From Anopheles merus (lineage: Eukaryota > Arthropoda > Insecta > Diptera > Culicidae): 64,000 nt of DNA. Positions 1-10,429 of this stretch are shown one piece after another. A model generated the notes under the pieces. It was not told where the DNA came from and did not search any database. It worked only from the letters and a program-made list of their open reading frames with translations. The position numbers were made by a program, and so were the translations under genes. The first letter of the stretch is position 1. Each line of letters begins with the position of its first letter. Location of the stretch: assembly GCF_017562075.2 (NCBI RefSeq), contig NW_024427685.1, positions 1 through 64,000 on the forward strand. The letters are read 5' to 3'.

Positions 1-1448
1 CAGAGGTATAGACTGAAGACCAAACTCGGGAAGGATCACAATCCGCCGTGTTGATATATTCCTTCATACACTTCACCGGCTCCTGCCACCGTGTGATGTT
101 GCTGGAATTTATGTAGTTTAATTTGGATCGTATATGTCTTTACGGCTGTGTGTTCTAACGGTGTGTAGTCGCGCCTTTCGAAGAGTAATGGTTCACCTAG
201 CCACCCAGTTCACCTTTGCCACGCCAATGCTGCTCTCGATGGAGTGATATTCTTTTGTTTGCCACTAGCACGAAAGCATCTGTACCAAGTGAAACCGTGT
301 GTGAAGATTTTTATCATTGGCTCGCTTTCCAGTGTTATGTCACTTCTTTTCGTTCGCCAAACTGTAGACAATTAAATGACAGTCGCGACACGATGGTATT
401 TAATTATTTTCACACCCGAAAGCAGAACCCTTGATTCGCAGAATAGGAAGAGTCGTGTCGAGGATCGTTTAAGATGATTTCTTTTATTTTGTAGTATTTT
501 CATAGCTCTTGTCACATATTGACAAACTGCACTCGAAGATTATGGAGAACAGTGGTATTAAACGGTTCGTGCTCAAGGTTTGACTGTAATCAGAAAAGAA
601 AAAAAAACTAGAGTTAATATTGCGATACATATATACATATATACTCAGGTACACGCTAATCATTGTTATAAATTGTATTGCAATAAACTAAATTCATACA
701 TCTATTTTAGTTATTTTTTTAAGTATCTTTTACATTCAGCAATGAGAGTCATGTGAATAAACTATTTTTAAAACATTTGTACATTCGTTCGGTTGTCAGT
801 AAATAAAAATCATAGCTCCACCATCGAACACCTTAGTAGATAGATGGACCTTGGAAGATAGACCACCGACAAACCTACGTGACACTTCGAAAAAATTAGC
901 TTCAAAAGTTGTCTTCTTATTTCAAATGAAAATACGTTAAACACTACCGCCATCTCTATAATGATTCGCTCAAGGTGTGTTTATTAAGAAGGTGAATTAT
1001 TAGCGCGTTTTCCGGGCGCCATCATTAAGTATTGTTATGTCAAATCGCATACAATTTTCTATACCCTCCTACAGCCCTTCCCGATTTTAATACCGGAGCC
1101 CCCAGTATTGTTATGTCAAGTCGTGAAATGTCAATTTGCTCTGAAGCACTTCACCTCCTAATATCCATACACCTTGGATTCGCTTACTACACTGACACAG
1201 AGGAGACACTGCTAAAACCCCTTTTTGTTTTTCTTCGCAAATTGCAATGCGTATTGTTTTATGTATGTTGCCTCACACTTCCTTCGCAATTTGTATTTAG
1301 AAAAGTTGCTTACATCGAAGCAGCAGTGAACAGAGCTTACTTTGACAGAAGTGTTCGCCTCACTGGTAAATGACAGTGCTTTCGTGTGGGACACTTTTGT
1401 AACATCAGTGTCACGTCGGTTTGTCGGTGGATAGACCTTAGACAATTA
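1..1448. other. No supported gene; unique AT-rich DNA
   Basis: Only short chance reading frames are present on both strands. A 20-base sequence beginning AGTATTGTTATGTCAA occurs twice in the same orientation, near 1028 and near 1103, with one difference. No splice-bounded open block, tRNA-like fold or transposon end was recognised. Confidence 0.5.
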
Positions 1449-1650
1449 GGCCGTCTGGTGGAACAGTCGTCAACTCGCACGACTTAACAACATGCCTGTC
1501 ATGGGCTCAATCCCCAAATAGACCGTGCCGCCATACCTAGGACCGACTATCCTGCTATGCGTAACCAGTAATTCAATGTAAGCCAAGCCCACAAGTGGTA
1601 CAAGCAGGCCTTGACGAACAACGATTGTTGTGCCAAGAAGAAGAAGAAGA
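1449..1650 (+). mobile_element. SINE200-like tRNA-derived SINE
   Basis: This is a roughly 200-bp short interspersed element. It begins GGCCGTCTGGTGGAACAGTC, which resembles a tRNA A box. A B-box-like GGGCTCAATCCCC follows about 50 bases later, and it ends in a GAA-type repeat tail (GCCAAGAAGAAGAAGAAG). This layout matches SINE200, which I recall from Anopheles gambiae. Such elements are transcribed by RNA polymerase III from the internal promoter and depend on a LINE for mobility. Five further related copies lie in the window. The short minus-strand ORF over this element, which looks like a hydrophobic peptide, comes from the SINE and is not a gene. No clear target duplication was found. Confidence 0.85.
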
Positions 1651-2734
1651 TCACCATTGAAAACCAAAATAGATTACAAAAGGTGCGAGGGAAAACAGGT
1701 AAAACACGTGAAATAATATCATTGAAAATACCAGCTATTGCGCAATTTTAATGTCCTACTACAAATGGTGCAGAGATTGCTTCCATGTCACTTTTTCAAT
1801 GACATTCAATGTAGGTTTAAATTCATTTTGTTTTCGAACAAGTATTTTCTTTTTATTCTGCAAAAGGTTAAAATGTTGAGTTGGCTATTATGCTGCGATG
1901 AATAACGAATTCACCCATCTGCGGTTTCCGTGCCAACGGTGGACAATGAATAATTGTTGATGGGCGGGGGGGGGGGGGGTTGAAAATTCGAGCGTATGAT
2001 TTTAATTTGCAATGCTAGGGATCGTTTCAATTAATTGTATAAACATAGCGAAAGGTTGAACAACAATATTTTTCAAACCGTTGACAATAAAATTATGATT
2101 TACGGCTTTTACGTAAGCGCTCAGTAGAGGAAAAAAACATGAGCCACTAACGCTAGGTAATGAAAGGTGGGCATGCCACTGCAATAACAATGCGGTGTAA
2201 ATAAAGTTTGAAAAACGGAAAGGTGGTGTTGATAATTTTCCACAACTTCCGTACAGCGAGGGAAAAATATGCTACCAATAGCTAGCTGCACTTGTATATA
2301 AGCACTAGCAGGTTACGGGGATTGTTTATACTCCGTCAGCTGCTTCATTAGCAGTGTAAACTAGAATGAGGTGAAAAGTTTGGTGGTACAATGAAAAGTT
2401 TTTCCTTTCATCGGTTTCATTGCTGTATATTTGTTTTGTTTTGCGAATGAATTGTCTGATGGAATAGCGTTGGGATTACACGTGTAGCAATCGTTGCAGT
2501 ATTGTGTTAATTTCCCTGTTTCATTTTGATAATGCTAGTAAGGTAATTATGCTTCATAGGGTTTAAATGTATCGTACCTTGTTCAGTGTGAAATAATTTG
2601 TAACAGAAAATGTTATTTCCTAAACAACTAAATAACTAAAACCTTCAACGTTCAACGTTTACTTGTGTCTCCCGCTGAATTGGTCTGCGAGAAAACCATT
2701 TCTATTCATAAAACCATACCGTATTGAAATCATC
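1651..2734. other. No supported gene; contains a poly-G run
   Basis: Intergenic or intronic AT-rich sequence with no convincing coding block. A run of 14 G residues lies at 1966-1979, an unstable homopolymer that often causes sequencing or assembly errors. No element termini were recognised before the RTE 3' end at 2735. Confidence 0.5.
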
Positions 2735-3640
2735 TTACTTACTTATCCGGCACTACAACCGCTTTGCGGTCTTGACCTGCCTCAAGAGTGTCCGAAACCG
2801 GTCACGGTCTCGCGCCTTCGTCTGCCAGTCCGTTATCTCGCCCTTAATGGCTGACGCCTCCACGTCATCTTGCCACCTCAGTTTGGGCCTACCACCCCTC
2901 CTCTGTCCTTGTGGACGGTCTAAAAAGACTTTACGGGCTGGGTCGTCCATTTCCATGCGTACAACATGGCCAGCCCACCGGAAACCTGGCGAGCTTGATA
3001 CGCTGCACGACCCCCGTACAGCGAGATGTGAGGTTCCCGTACATCTCGTATTCTTTCTTCTTCTTTGGCACAACAACCGCTGTCGGTCAAGGCCTGCCAA
3101 CCCACTCATGAAGAGAGCTTGGCTTTCAGTGACTTATTGTACCATAGCAGGATAGTCAGTGCTACGTATGGGGGCACGGTCTATTCGGGGCTTGAACCCA
3201 TGACGGGCATGTTGTTACGTCGTACGAGTTGACGACTGTACCACCAGACCGGCCCAATCTCATCTCGTATAGCTCGTCATTATAGCGGCTCCTCCATTGT
3301 CCTTCCACATATACGGGGCCAAGTATCCTTCTGAGCATCTTCCTCTCGAACGCGGCTAAGAGGGTTCCGTCAGATTTGGACAGTGTCCATGTCTCAGAGG
3401 CGTATGTGAGTACCGGTACTATATAAGTACTATGTAGTCCCAGCTTCATCCGATGCGACAGGTTCTTTGAGGCGAACCGATATTTCAGGCTGTAGAATGA
3501 CCGGTTGGAAGCCAGCATCCTTGCACGCAACTCAGCTTCCATGCTATTGTCGTTGCTGAGCTTTTACCCAAGATAGGTGAATTCTGGGATGACTTCAAAA
3601 GTGCGTTCACCTATCTGTACGTCAATCTGAATATGTCAAT
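2735..3640 (-). mobile_element. RTE-clade non-LTR retrotransposon, 3' remnant
   Basis: On the minus strand this encodes the C-terminal part of an RTE-type polymerase, downstream of the catalytic core. Recognisable blocks in order are TFEVIPEFTYLG, AELRARMLASNRSFYSLK, HRMKLGLHSTYIVPVLTYAS with ETWTLSK, LLAAFERKMLRRILGPV, then after the inserted SINE RWAGHVVRMEMDDPARKVF and RRGGRPKLRWQDDVEA. These are typical of RTE elements such as those common in mosquitoes. A stop follows TYLG and the SINE at 3052-3260 splits the frame, so the copy is dead. Its 3' end reads towards lower coordinates, ending near GATAAGTAAGTAA. The RTE copy at 40785-41614 has the same 3' terminus, so both belong to one family. 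Confidence 0.85.
3052..3260 (-). mobile_element. SINE200-like element inserted in RTE remnant
   Basis: A 209-bp SINE200 copy in reverse orientation. The GAA-type tail lies at the low-coordinate end (TCTTTCTTCTTCTTTGGCAC) and the tRNA-like head at the high end. It is flanked by a perfect 10-bp target duplication, CATCTCGTAT, at 3042-3051 and 3261-3270. This proves insertion into the already resident RTE sequence and gives a relative age: RTE first, SINE second. Confidence 0.88.
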
Positions 3641-3752
3641 AATATCATCGAAAACCCGGAAAATTGAGATGAAAAAGTTTCTGCCTAGTCTGAATGATTG
3701 TCATACCTTGCAATTGCAAAATGTTTACTTGTTCACGACTTGAATCCATTAT

Positions 3753-3872
3753 CATCTTCTTTTGGCACAACAACCGTTGTCGGTCAAGGCCTGCCTGTAC
3801 CCACTAGTGAAGTGAGCTTCTTGGCTGTCAGTGGCTTATTGATTACCCATAGCAGGATAGTCAGTTCTACCT
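3753..3872 (-). mobile_element. SINE200-like element, head-truncated
   Basis: A 120-bp tail-half copy of the same SINE in reverse orientation. It lacks the A and B boxes, so it has no internal promoter. A perfect 9-bp duplication, ATCCATTAT, flanks it at 3744-3752 and 3873-3881. Truncation together with an intact target duplication shows it inserted as an incomplete cDNA, as target-primed reverse transcription often produces. Confidence 0.85.
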
Positions 3873-4138
3873 ATCCATTATAATTATACAGCGAATTGTT
3901 GATTTGTTCAAGCATGTTATTGACCCTTTCAGCGAGATATTGATATGTTCGAGAGCAGGTGTTGACATATTGATGTCTATTGTATATAAATCACAGCGAT
4001 AATCAAAGAGGTAAAAAAACGTGCCGGAAGAAATTGTGCGTGCGGCAAGCAACGATTTCAAAAGGTGTCTACGGGCCGTTATCAAGTGCAATGATGAAAT
4101 ATTTGAAATAAAAAAAGTGAAATGAAAGTTTAGTACTA

Positions 4139-5190
4139 GGGTAAATGTACCAATAGTGGTGCAATTTGTAGTGGTACCGATGTGTTTTAATGGATTTAAA
4201 GTGTCACGAAGGACAATTTCTGAATATTTTAACACATAGCAATTGAAATATGTTTTATCTTCGCAATCACAATCATTTTTACCATAAAATACATCAAATT
4301 TACGAAAAAATACATATTTTTGTGACTGCTTCGTTGTACCTATAATGGTGGTATGGTTCCTATAGTCGTCGTATTGTGTTCCTATAGTGGTGGTAAACAA
4401 AGATGCCTTAAAAACAGTGTATAATATCAATGAAACTTAGTTTCGAACCTGATTTCGTATGAATAGCAAGGATTGCTGCCATAATATTGGTTTTTGCGTA
4501 ATTTGATCGTAAAAAATGTATAAATTTGATCGATGAAACTCTTGACTAAAGTACTGCATCACACCTGTCCTCAACCCAACCCAGAAGAGTTTGCTTGATT
4601 TGAAGTCGATTTTCACTCAGTAGAATAAGCGAATTTTGGCCTTTGTTAGGTAAATTACTTACAGAAAACTCATTTTTGTTGCTTATTTTAGTGAAAACAG
4701 TACGAAATGTCAAAAATATTCTCGAAAAAATCTAAAACGTCCTGTTTTTATTGATTTTATAACTATAACCGCTATAGGAACATGCCTGTTTTGTGTACCT
4801 ATAATGGCACTATGGTAAAAAACACTTAAAATGCATAAATATGGTCAAAAGCCAATGAATTTGAATAAAATAATATCATTTGATAACAATTATGTTAAAA
4901 AACTAATAATTGCGTTGTTATGTGGTCATTTAGAACGTTAACAAAAATATGAGTATAGTTATGAAATCCTAAGGATTTTGGAAAAATGTTGACACATTTC
5001 ACAAAATAATGGATTTTTCGGTCACTAAGAAACGGAATGACCCCATTTCATTTTTAAATCCTTTGTAAAAGGCTAGAGAACATTTCACACTATCGTAGAT
5101 AACTTAACTACTGTTAATTTATCGTATGAGACGCATTTTAGTGAAATACCACCACTATTGGTACTAGCACCACTATAGGTACATTTACCC
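4139..5190. mobile_element. Non-autonomous TIR element, GGGTAAATGTACC family
   Basis: A 1052-bp AT-rich element flanked by TA at 4137-4138 and 5191-5192. Its terminal inverted repeats begin GGGTAAATGTACC and match at 23 of 24 positions. Copies of the subterminal motif TACCTATARTGG or TTCCTATAGTGG are scattered inside, near 4335-4395 and 4760-4815. It encodes no recognisable transposase; the 187-codon minus-strand ORF crossing its left end is made of these repeats and does not look like a protein. A TA target with long AT-rich non-coding DNA fits a Tc1/mariner-type MITE, but the superfamily is inferred. The element at 18476-19885 shares the terminal motif. Confidence 0.75.
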
Positions 5191-5192
5191 TA

Positions 5193-7958
5193 ATAGATGT
5201 TAATGAAATCGATTACGAAGAGAATTTGGAATTTCGAAAAATCAATTTGGTTTCAATTGTATTATAAGAATAAGGTGTATCACTTCCCCGATGCCATGTA
5301 TATGAAGTCAATGAATGATATATACAAATCGGTTGGAGGTTGAAACGACGATTCAATGTTCATCATTCCTTCAATCAGTTGGATAACACCGATATGACGA
5401 ATTCTTAACAAATTTCGTAATGCATGAGTTGTTTTCATAGCGCTGTCAGATTTAAGAGAGCGTTATAACTTCATGTAATTGATTACGTCTTGATACGATG
5501 CGATCGTTAGTGTTAGTTGATGACATCAATGAGTAGCATTTAGTCCATGTGGATCATGCAATTATGTTTCGAGTTATCGCATCCTTAAGTCCTCTAAAGA
5601 AAAGTTTACAATCCAGTATTTTACTCTCAGAAGTGAAAACTCGTTACGGAATGGCAACTCTCTAAAAATGTATTGAAATGTGATTCTCACATAAAACGAA
5701 AAACAGTAAACGACCTGATTCTCAAACATGTAGCACGGCAAGGCACGCTTCTTCATTGTGTGCTAAATAATCACAGTAGCTATCGATCATATGTTTTTTT
5801 TTTCATTCACACATCAAATCGTTCATTTTTCGGTAAAGACAATGTGGTTTCTTCTTTTGGAGAGTCATATATAAAATATGCCATAAAGGCATTGTGGCTG
5901 GAGTACAGTTTTCGTATTATTAACGCACATAGGTAACCCCATAGCTAAGTTGAAATGTTCATTGAAAACAGCCATCATCATCATATTCATCATCGACAAC
6001 AGCATCAACGTCAATATCCATTGTAATGGATAACATCTAGAGTTCACGAGGGACTATTACTTCACTCTATCCTTTACACCGTTGCGGGCTTGGAAAACAT
6101 ATGAAAAATTCAGCAATTATTCAGCTGAATTCCAAATGTCATTTCCTTGCGCTACTACTTCATATATCCTTCAATTCATTGCCGTGTTGTATCGAACCAA
6201 GACAGAACATCCTGTACCCAAAACTGGCAACTTTCTTCCATCAATTGTCGATAGAAAGTGTATTTGCGTACCTATTGAATGAGATTGAGTGAAATCCCGT
6301 CGGAATTAGATCGATTACGTTAAAAAGCGAGTTTAAATGTATGTGCTGTTATCAATTTTCTCTCCTCTCCCACCATCGCTTGAATGGTTGCGTGTGATAT
6401 AGTGGTGGCGGATTGTTGGCGCCGTTTGCAGCTGATATTAATTATGCCGCAAATTTTGGCTGGCAGCGGTTTCGATGGATCTGAGTCCCGTGCCGTGGCA
6501 GTTCAGCAAATATGTGGCAGATTTATGGACTAAACGTGTGTCCTGGTTGTCCCATTCAGGCTGTAGGATGTAGCGGGAATGGGAAGGAAGAAATGAGAAG
6601 AAGCGTTGGGAAGGCACTAAATTTGGCTGAATGAAATTTAATGTTGAATAAATCGACCGTAAGGAATCATTGCCAGATTTGGAATTGTGGTTGGGTTGGA
6701 GGGTACTGGTCGTAGCGTGAGTGATGTACAATCGCTTTGACATAAATAAAAGGTGCACCGAATGGTATACGCTCAATGGAACTCATATTTTAGTCTGCAT
6801 GTGTGTTACCGTAGAGTCAAAAAGTGGTTCTGAACGAAGATACTCATCTGTCGGTATTCGTAAAAGGGCTCACCGATTTGAATTTCCACTCTTAATGGCA
6901 AATCTTTCACTGGTGGTCTTTTTATGGGCTTTCGCCATGGGCTGATTTATTGCATGATTGTCGTACTTTCCATTCATTCGATATTTTCTTTGCTCGGTTT
7001 AATTTGGTCGGATCGTCGTTTCTCATGTTTTTGTTTGAGTTTCTTTTGCTAGAGTGACTGCCATTTTAGAATAACCATTATATATTTAATATAAAAAATA
7101 ATTTAAAATGACTAGTGGATTGCATTACTGAAGATTGCCATATACTTTTGCTGTATACTATATACTGCACGTAATAAACGATTGTGCAAGACAGTTTTCT
7201 AATTAATATACGTTTAGGTTAGTTCAATCATTGCCTGAATAGGTCTTGGGTCGCTTGTGAAATCAATTCTCACTGGCACATGCTCACTAGCTTCTCCATC
7301 TAGGTGAAAGGAAGATGCTTTGACATTTCATTGATTGCTACAACGTTTGTTCGCTCTTGACAGTTTCCCAGAATTATACCATCTTCTCACAGTCACTGTG
7401 CTGTGTACTTTCGGCGCAAAGCTGTCTGTCTGATCCAGGCAGAGAACGAGAGAATCCCGTTTTACTTGCGCCGTCTGTGTTGGGATAGGAAATGGTACCC
7501 TTAATTTCCGGAACCGTGCGGAAAATGGATCCCAGATACATGCACACACACGTGCAGGCAGCCAAACTCGTGTGATTGTTGTTGATATTGTGGAACATGT
7601 GGTAAGAAAATGGCCCATCCTTCTGCCATGTGTTGTTGCTATTTGCGTCTGGGATGTGAGCAAGCGGTAGAGACAAGAAAGACGCAAAGATTCCTGTTCT
7701 TGAAGCAAGAAAAAAGTTTTCTTGTAAACCACACTTCATTTTCAGAAACCGAATGGATGGCTTGTCCCGGTGGACTTGCCTCGCAGTGGCTTTTGATTGA
7801 AAACGATTCCCCCCTAGGTGACAGCATTTCAGCATTGGGTTGTTCTGGACAGTTCATCACTATTTCATTCGATCCACTTTGCGCAAGCATGTTTTTGGTG
7901 CAGGTCACTGTTTAAAGCTTCCCATTCTCGGCATAACCATGTTCTGTATCAATTGGGA
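5193..7958. other. No supported gene in about 2.8 kb
   Basis: ORFs of 60 to 153 codons occur on both strands, but none has a recognisable domain, signal peptide or convincing splice pattern, and overlapping frames are equally open. No transposon ends or RNA genes were identified. Confidence 0.4.
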
Positions 7959-7959
7959 T

Positions 7960-8268
7960 TTATGTGCGGAGATTGTTTTCTTTCAGCTGCATGGGACTGA
8001 AGCTAGCTGAAGCTAGTGCTGGATAAGCTGGTAGTATTTCATCGGCCTTGTTCCTTTGCGATTGGTGATGTAGAGTTTTAGGTTCTTTGTTCTTGACGGA
8101 CTTCAATGACATTGATAACAAACATAGCACACAGTAGTTGTTTTTGGAACTTGTTTGAATGGTTTGTTCGAATCTCCCTTCAGGAGAGAGTGATTCGCTC
8201 GATGCAATAGTAAATGAAAACAATAAAAATAGTAACATACTTAAAAGTTGAATCATTTTATCATTCAT
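7960..8268 (-). CDS. Candidate small secreted protein (102 aa), unknown function
   Basis: The minus-strand ORF starts at an ATG (8268), with a second in-frame ATG four codons later. Residues 1-24 form a textbook signal peptide: polar MNDKMIQ, a hydrophobic core LLSMLLFLLFSFTI and an ASS cleavage region. The predicted mature part is about 78 residues, starting near ESLSPEGRF, hydrophilic, with two cysteines (C46 and C49, YCVLC), ending MQLKENNLRT. No family is recognised. Small secreted peptides are frequent in mosquito salivary gland, gut and reproductive tissue, but nothing here assigns one. No TATA box or AATAAA stands out nearby, so the gene call rests on the ORF and leader alone. It could also be the first exon of a longer gene, or chance. 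Confidence 0.3.
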   Translation of the reverse strand: MNDKMIQLLSMLLFLLFSFTIASSESLSPEGRFEQTIQTSSKNNYCVLCLLSMSLKSVKNKEPKTLHHQSQRNKADEILPAYPALASASFSPMQLKENNLRT

Positions 8269-8842
8269 AATTTACGTGTTTTTTACTCATTTGAATGTTC
8301 TCTTCGTATTTCCGCTGTATGCTGTACGAAGGGAGTTTATTAGAGTTTATGGACTTAAGAGGTTATCGGATTGAAATGTTTAGCAACTAAAGTTAATAAA
8401 GATGTTTTCGTTGCCATTCGATTGATTAAAAGTTTAAAAATTGAAAAAGAGTGTTTCTATTATTTCAATGCTACAAAATCTTATCGACAAGAGACATAAT
8501 GTGCAGTGCATTGTTTTTCGTGTCAGTGTTTACGGTCACATGCTCATTTCAGCCATCAGTTTTGCTGGGTAGATGTCAGTGACGTAGAAAGAACAACACA
8601 TATCGTACTCCTCGTACGATACATATCATATGCTTCCGTAAAGAAGATTGCACCATCATCCTCGATAGTCTAAAGCTATACAACACAACGGTGGTGTGAA
8701 ACAAATGGTGCTTGTGCGGCTTTAAATGTTGCCTGAGCTAAAGCGAAAGATGTTTTGTCGTGTCGGTAGCAATACGCGTTAGTTGACGTACCTTCGGAAC
8801 AAGTGACCATTTCTCAAAAGAGAAGAAAAATGAGACACAGCA
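8269..8842. other. No feature recognised
   Basis: AT-rich sequence between the candidate secreted ORF and the GA microsatellite. It could hold a promoter for the minus-strand ORF, but no clear TATA or initiator element was seen. Confidence 0.4.
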
Positions 8843-8854
8843 CATAGAGAAAGA

Positions 8855-8944
<90 letters not shown>

Positions 8945-8945
8945 C

Positions 8946-8983
<38 letters not shown>

Positions 8984-9312
8984 GGAGAGAGAGAGAGAGA
9001 GAGAGAGTGAAGAGAGAGGAGGAGAGAGAGAGAGAGGAGAGAGATGAGAGAGAGAGAGAGCGAGAGAGAGGAGAGAGAAGAGAGAGAGGAGGAGAGAGAG
9101 CTAGAGAGAGAGATGGAGGAGCAGAGAAGAGAGAGAAGAGTTGAGAGAGAGAGAGAGAGAGCCCCACACGAGAGAGAGAGGAGAGAGTGGCTTGGAGAGA
9201 GAGAGAGAGACAGAGAAGAGGAGCTTTCCGCAGAGAGAGAAGAGAGAGAAGAAGAGAGCGACGAGACCATATGAGAGAGAGAGGCTTGAGACAGAAGAGG
9301 AGTGTAGAGCTT

Positions 9313-9349
<37 letters not shown>

Positions 9350-9398
9350 CGAGAGGAGAGAGAGAGAGAGGAGAGGAGAGAGAGACGAGAGAGAGGTA
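8843..9398. repeat. Long (GA)n microsatellite with interruptions
   Basis: About 556 bases are almost entirely GA/AG dinucleotide repeat with occasional G insertions (GAGGAG) and scattered T or C substitutions. The purest part is at 8860-8935, and interruptions increase towards 9100-9400. The Ser/Leu-rich ORFs on the minus strand and the Arg/Glu-rich ORFs on the plus strand are translations of the repeat, not genes. GA repeats of this length bind GAGA-type factors in insects and can form purine-strand triplex DNA; whether this one does so is unknown. Confidence 0.97.
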
Positions 9399-10357
9399 TA
9401 ATGACAGCTGCTATAGCTGCATTGAGGCCGTTGTGTTGTGATGAAGCTGTTTATTGTGGGGAGTTGAAGCATGAGGTAGGATATGCCCACACATGAATGG
9501 TGTCGTTGCAGATGAAGATGCTTTTCATTATTCCATGCATGCATGCTTTCTCCATTTGTAAGCAGGTGTTGTTGGTTTTGAACATACAGACACCAGCCGC
9601 ATCACCGCCCGGGTGACAGCTTGGTTGTTGCCGCTACCACTGCTGTTTTTGAAACTTTTCGCAACAGAAAGGCCTTTGTATAATTTCTTAGCATATGTTT
9701 GGATTGGCTTGGAAATTGAGATGTATGTGTCGTTGCTCTAACAAGACCCACAGAACAAGATCGCTCGCAGGGGTAAAGAGCGACCGGCTTCCGGCGTTCG
9801 GCAAACGCACCCGACGTCTTCATTATGCTGCGATTGTTGTGGTTTTGTTTCTGATCCTGGGGATAGTTTTTCTTACTGCTCAATAATGCGGAAAGCTTTT
9901 GACCTGGTACGACACAGACAAAGGGAGTGTGAGTCGAGAAGGAATTCTGGTAAAAGTAATTTTCATTAATTTGCATTCCTCCTTTTTATGGTGGGCGTGT
10001 GTGTTTTGTAATTATCCCACATTTTAGCATTACTGCATATTGATTTTTCTAATAAATTATGCAAAGAGGTAACTCGCATGGTTTTTTAATGTGAATTACT
10101 AAAACAGTTCAATGATTATTGAAGTATAATAATAAGTATCACTGTATAAATTGTATTTTTAATATATATTTATTTGTTATTGTAATAGATAAGACTATTA
10201 CATGATCTATACTCTTTGCCCGGTGTCAAGGCGTTCTGAAAATGATTTGATTTTTAAAATTTCCAAATTCAACTAGTGATTTGGCTGAGGAGTTATCTAA
10301 TCAATGTTAAAAACTTCCGTTGGGTTATTACGATATGATTGTTTAAAGAAATCAAAG
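9399..10357. other. No certain gene; one small transmembrane ORF
   Basis: A 63-codon plus-strand ORF (9695-9886) starts at ATG and has a basic, Cys-containing first half. It ends in a hydrophobic segment, AAIVVVLFLILGIVFLTA, right at the C-terminus, as in a tail-anchored protein. No promoter or homologue is recognised, and a longer minus-strand frame overlaps it. The remaining sequence is AT-rich and featureless. Confidence 0.3.
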
Positions 10358-10359
10358 TA

Positions 10360-10383
10360 CAGTCAGAATTCAATAGTTGAACG
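10360..10383 (+). repeat. Solo terminus of a pogo-like MITE family
   Basis: The sequence CAGTCAGAATTCAATAGTTG, preceded by TA, is the same as the left terminus at 12386. No matching right end lies close by, so this is either a solo fragment or the left end of a larger interrupted copy whose right end is at 13190. Confidence 0.6.
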
Positions 10384-10429
10384 CGTTTTAGTTGGCATGT
10401 GTTTTAGCCAAAATGAGTTGATAGATCAG

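Noticed and set aside
1470..1667. Hydrophobic 65-codon minus-strand ORF
   Set aside because: It lies entirely on a SINE200 copy and its near flank; similar peptides arise from the other SINE copies.
3867..4430. 187-codon minus-strand ORF
   Set aside because: It spans the border of a TIR element, is made of its repeated TACCAATARTGG motif in translation and has no domain.
8779..9544. Serine/leucine-rich and arginine/glutamate-rich ORFs up to 163 codons
   Set aside because: They are translations of the GA microsatellite in different frames and have no independent coding evidence.
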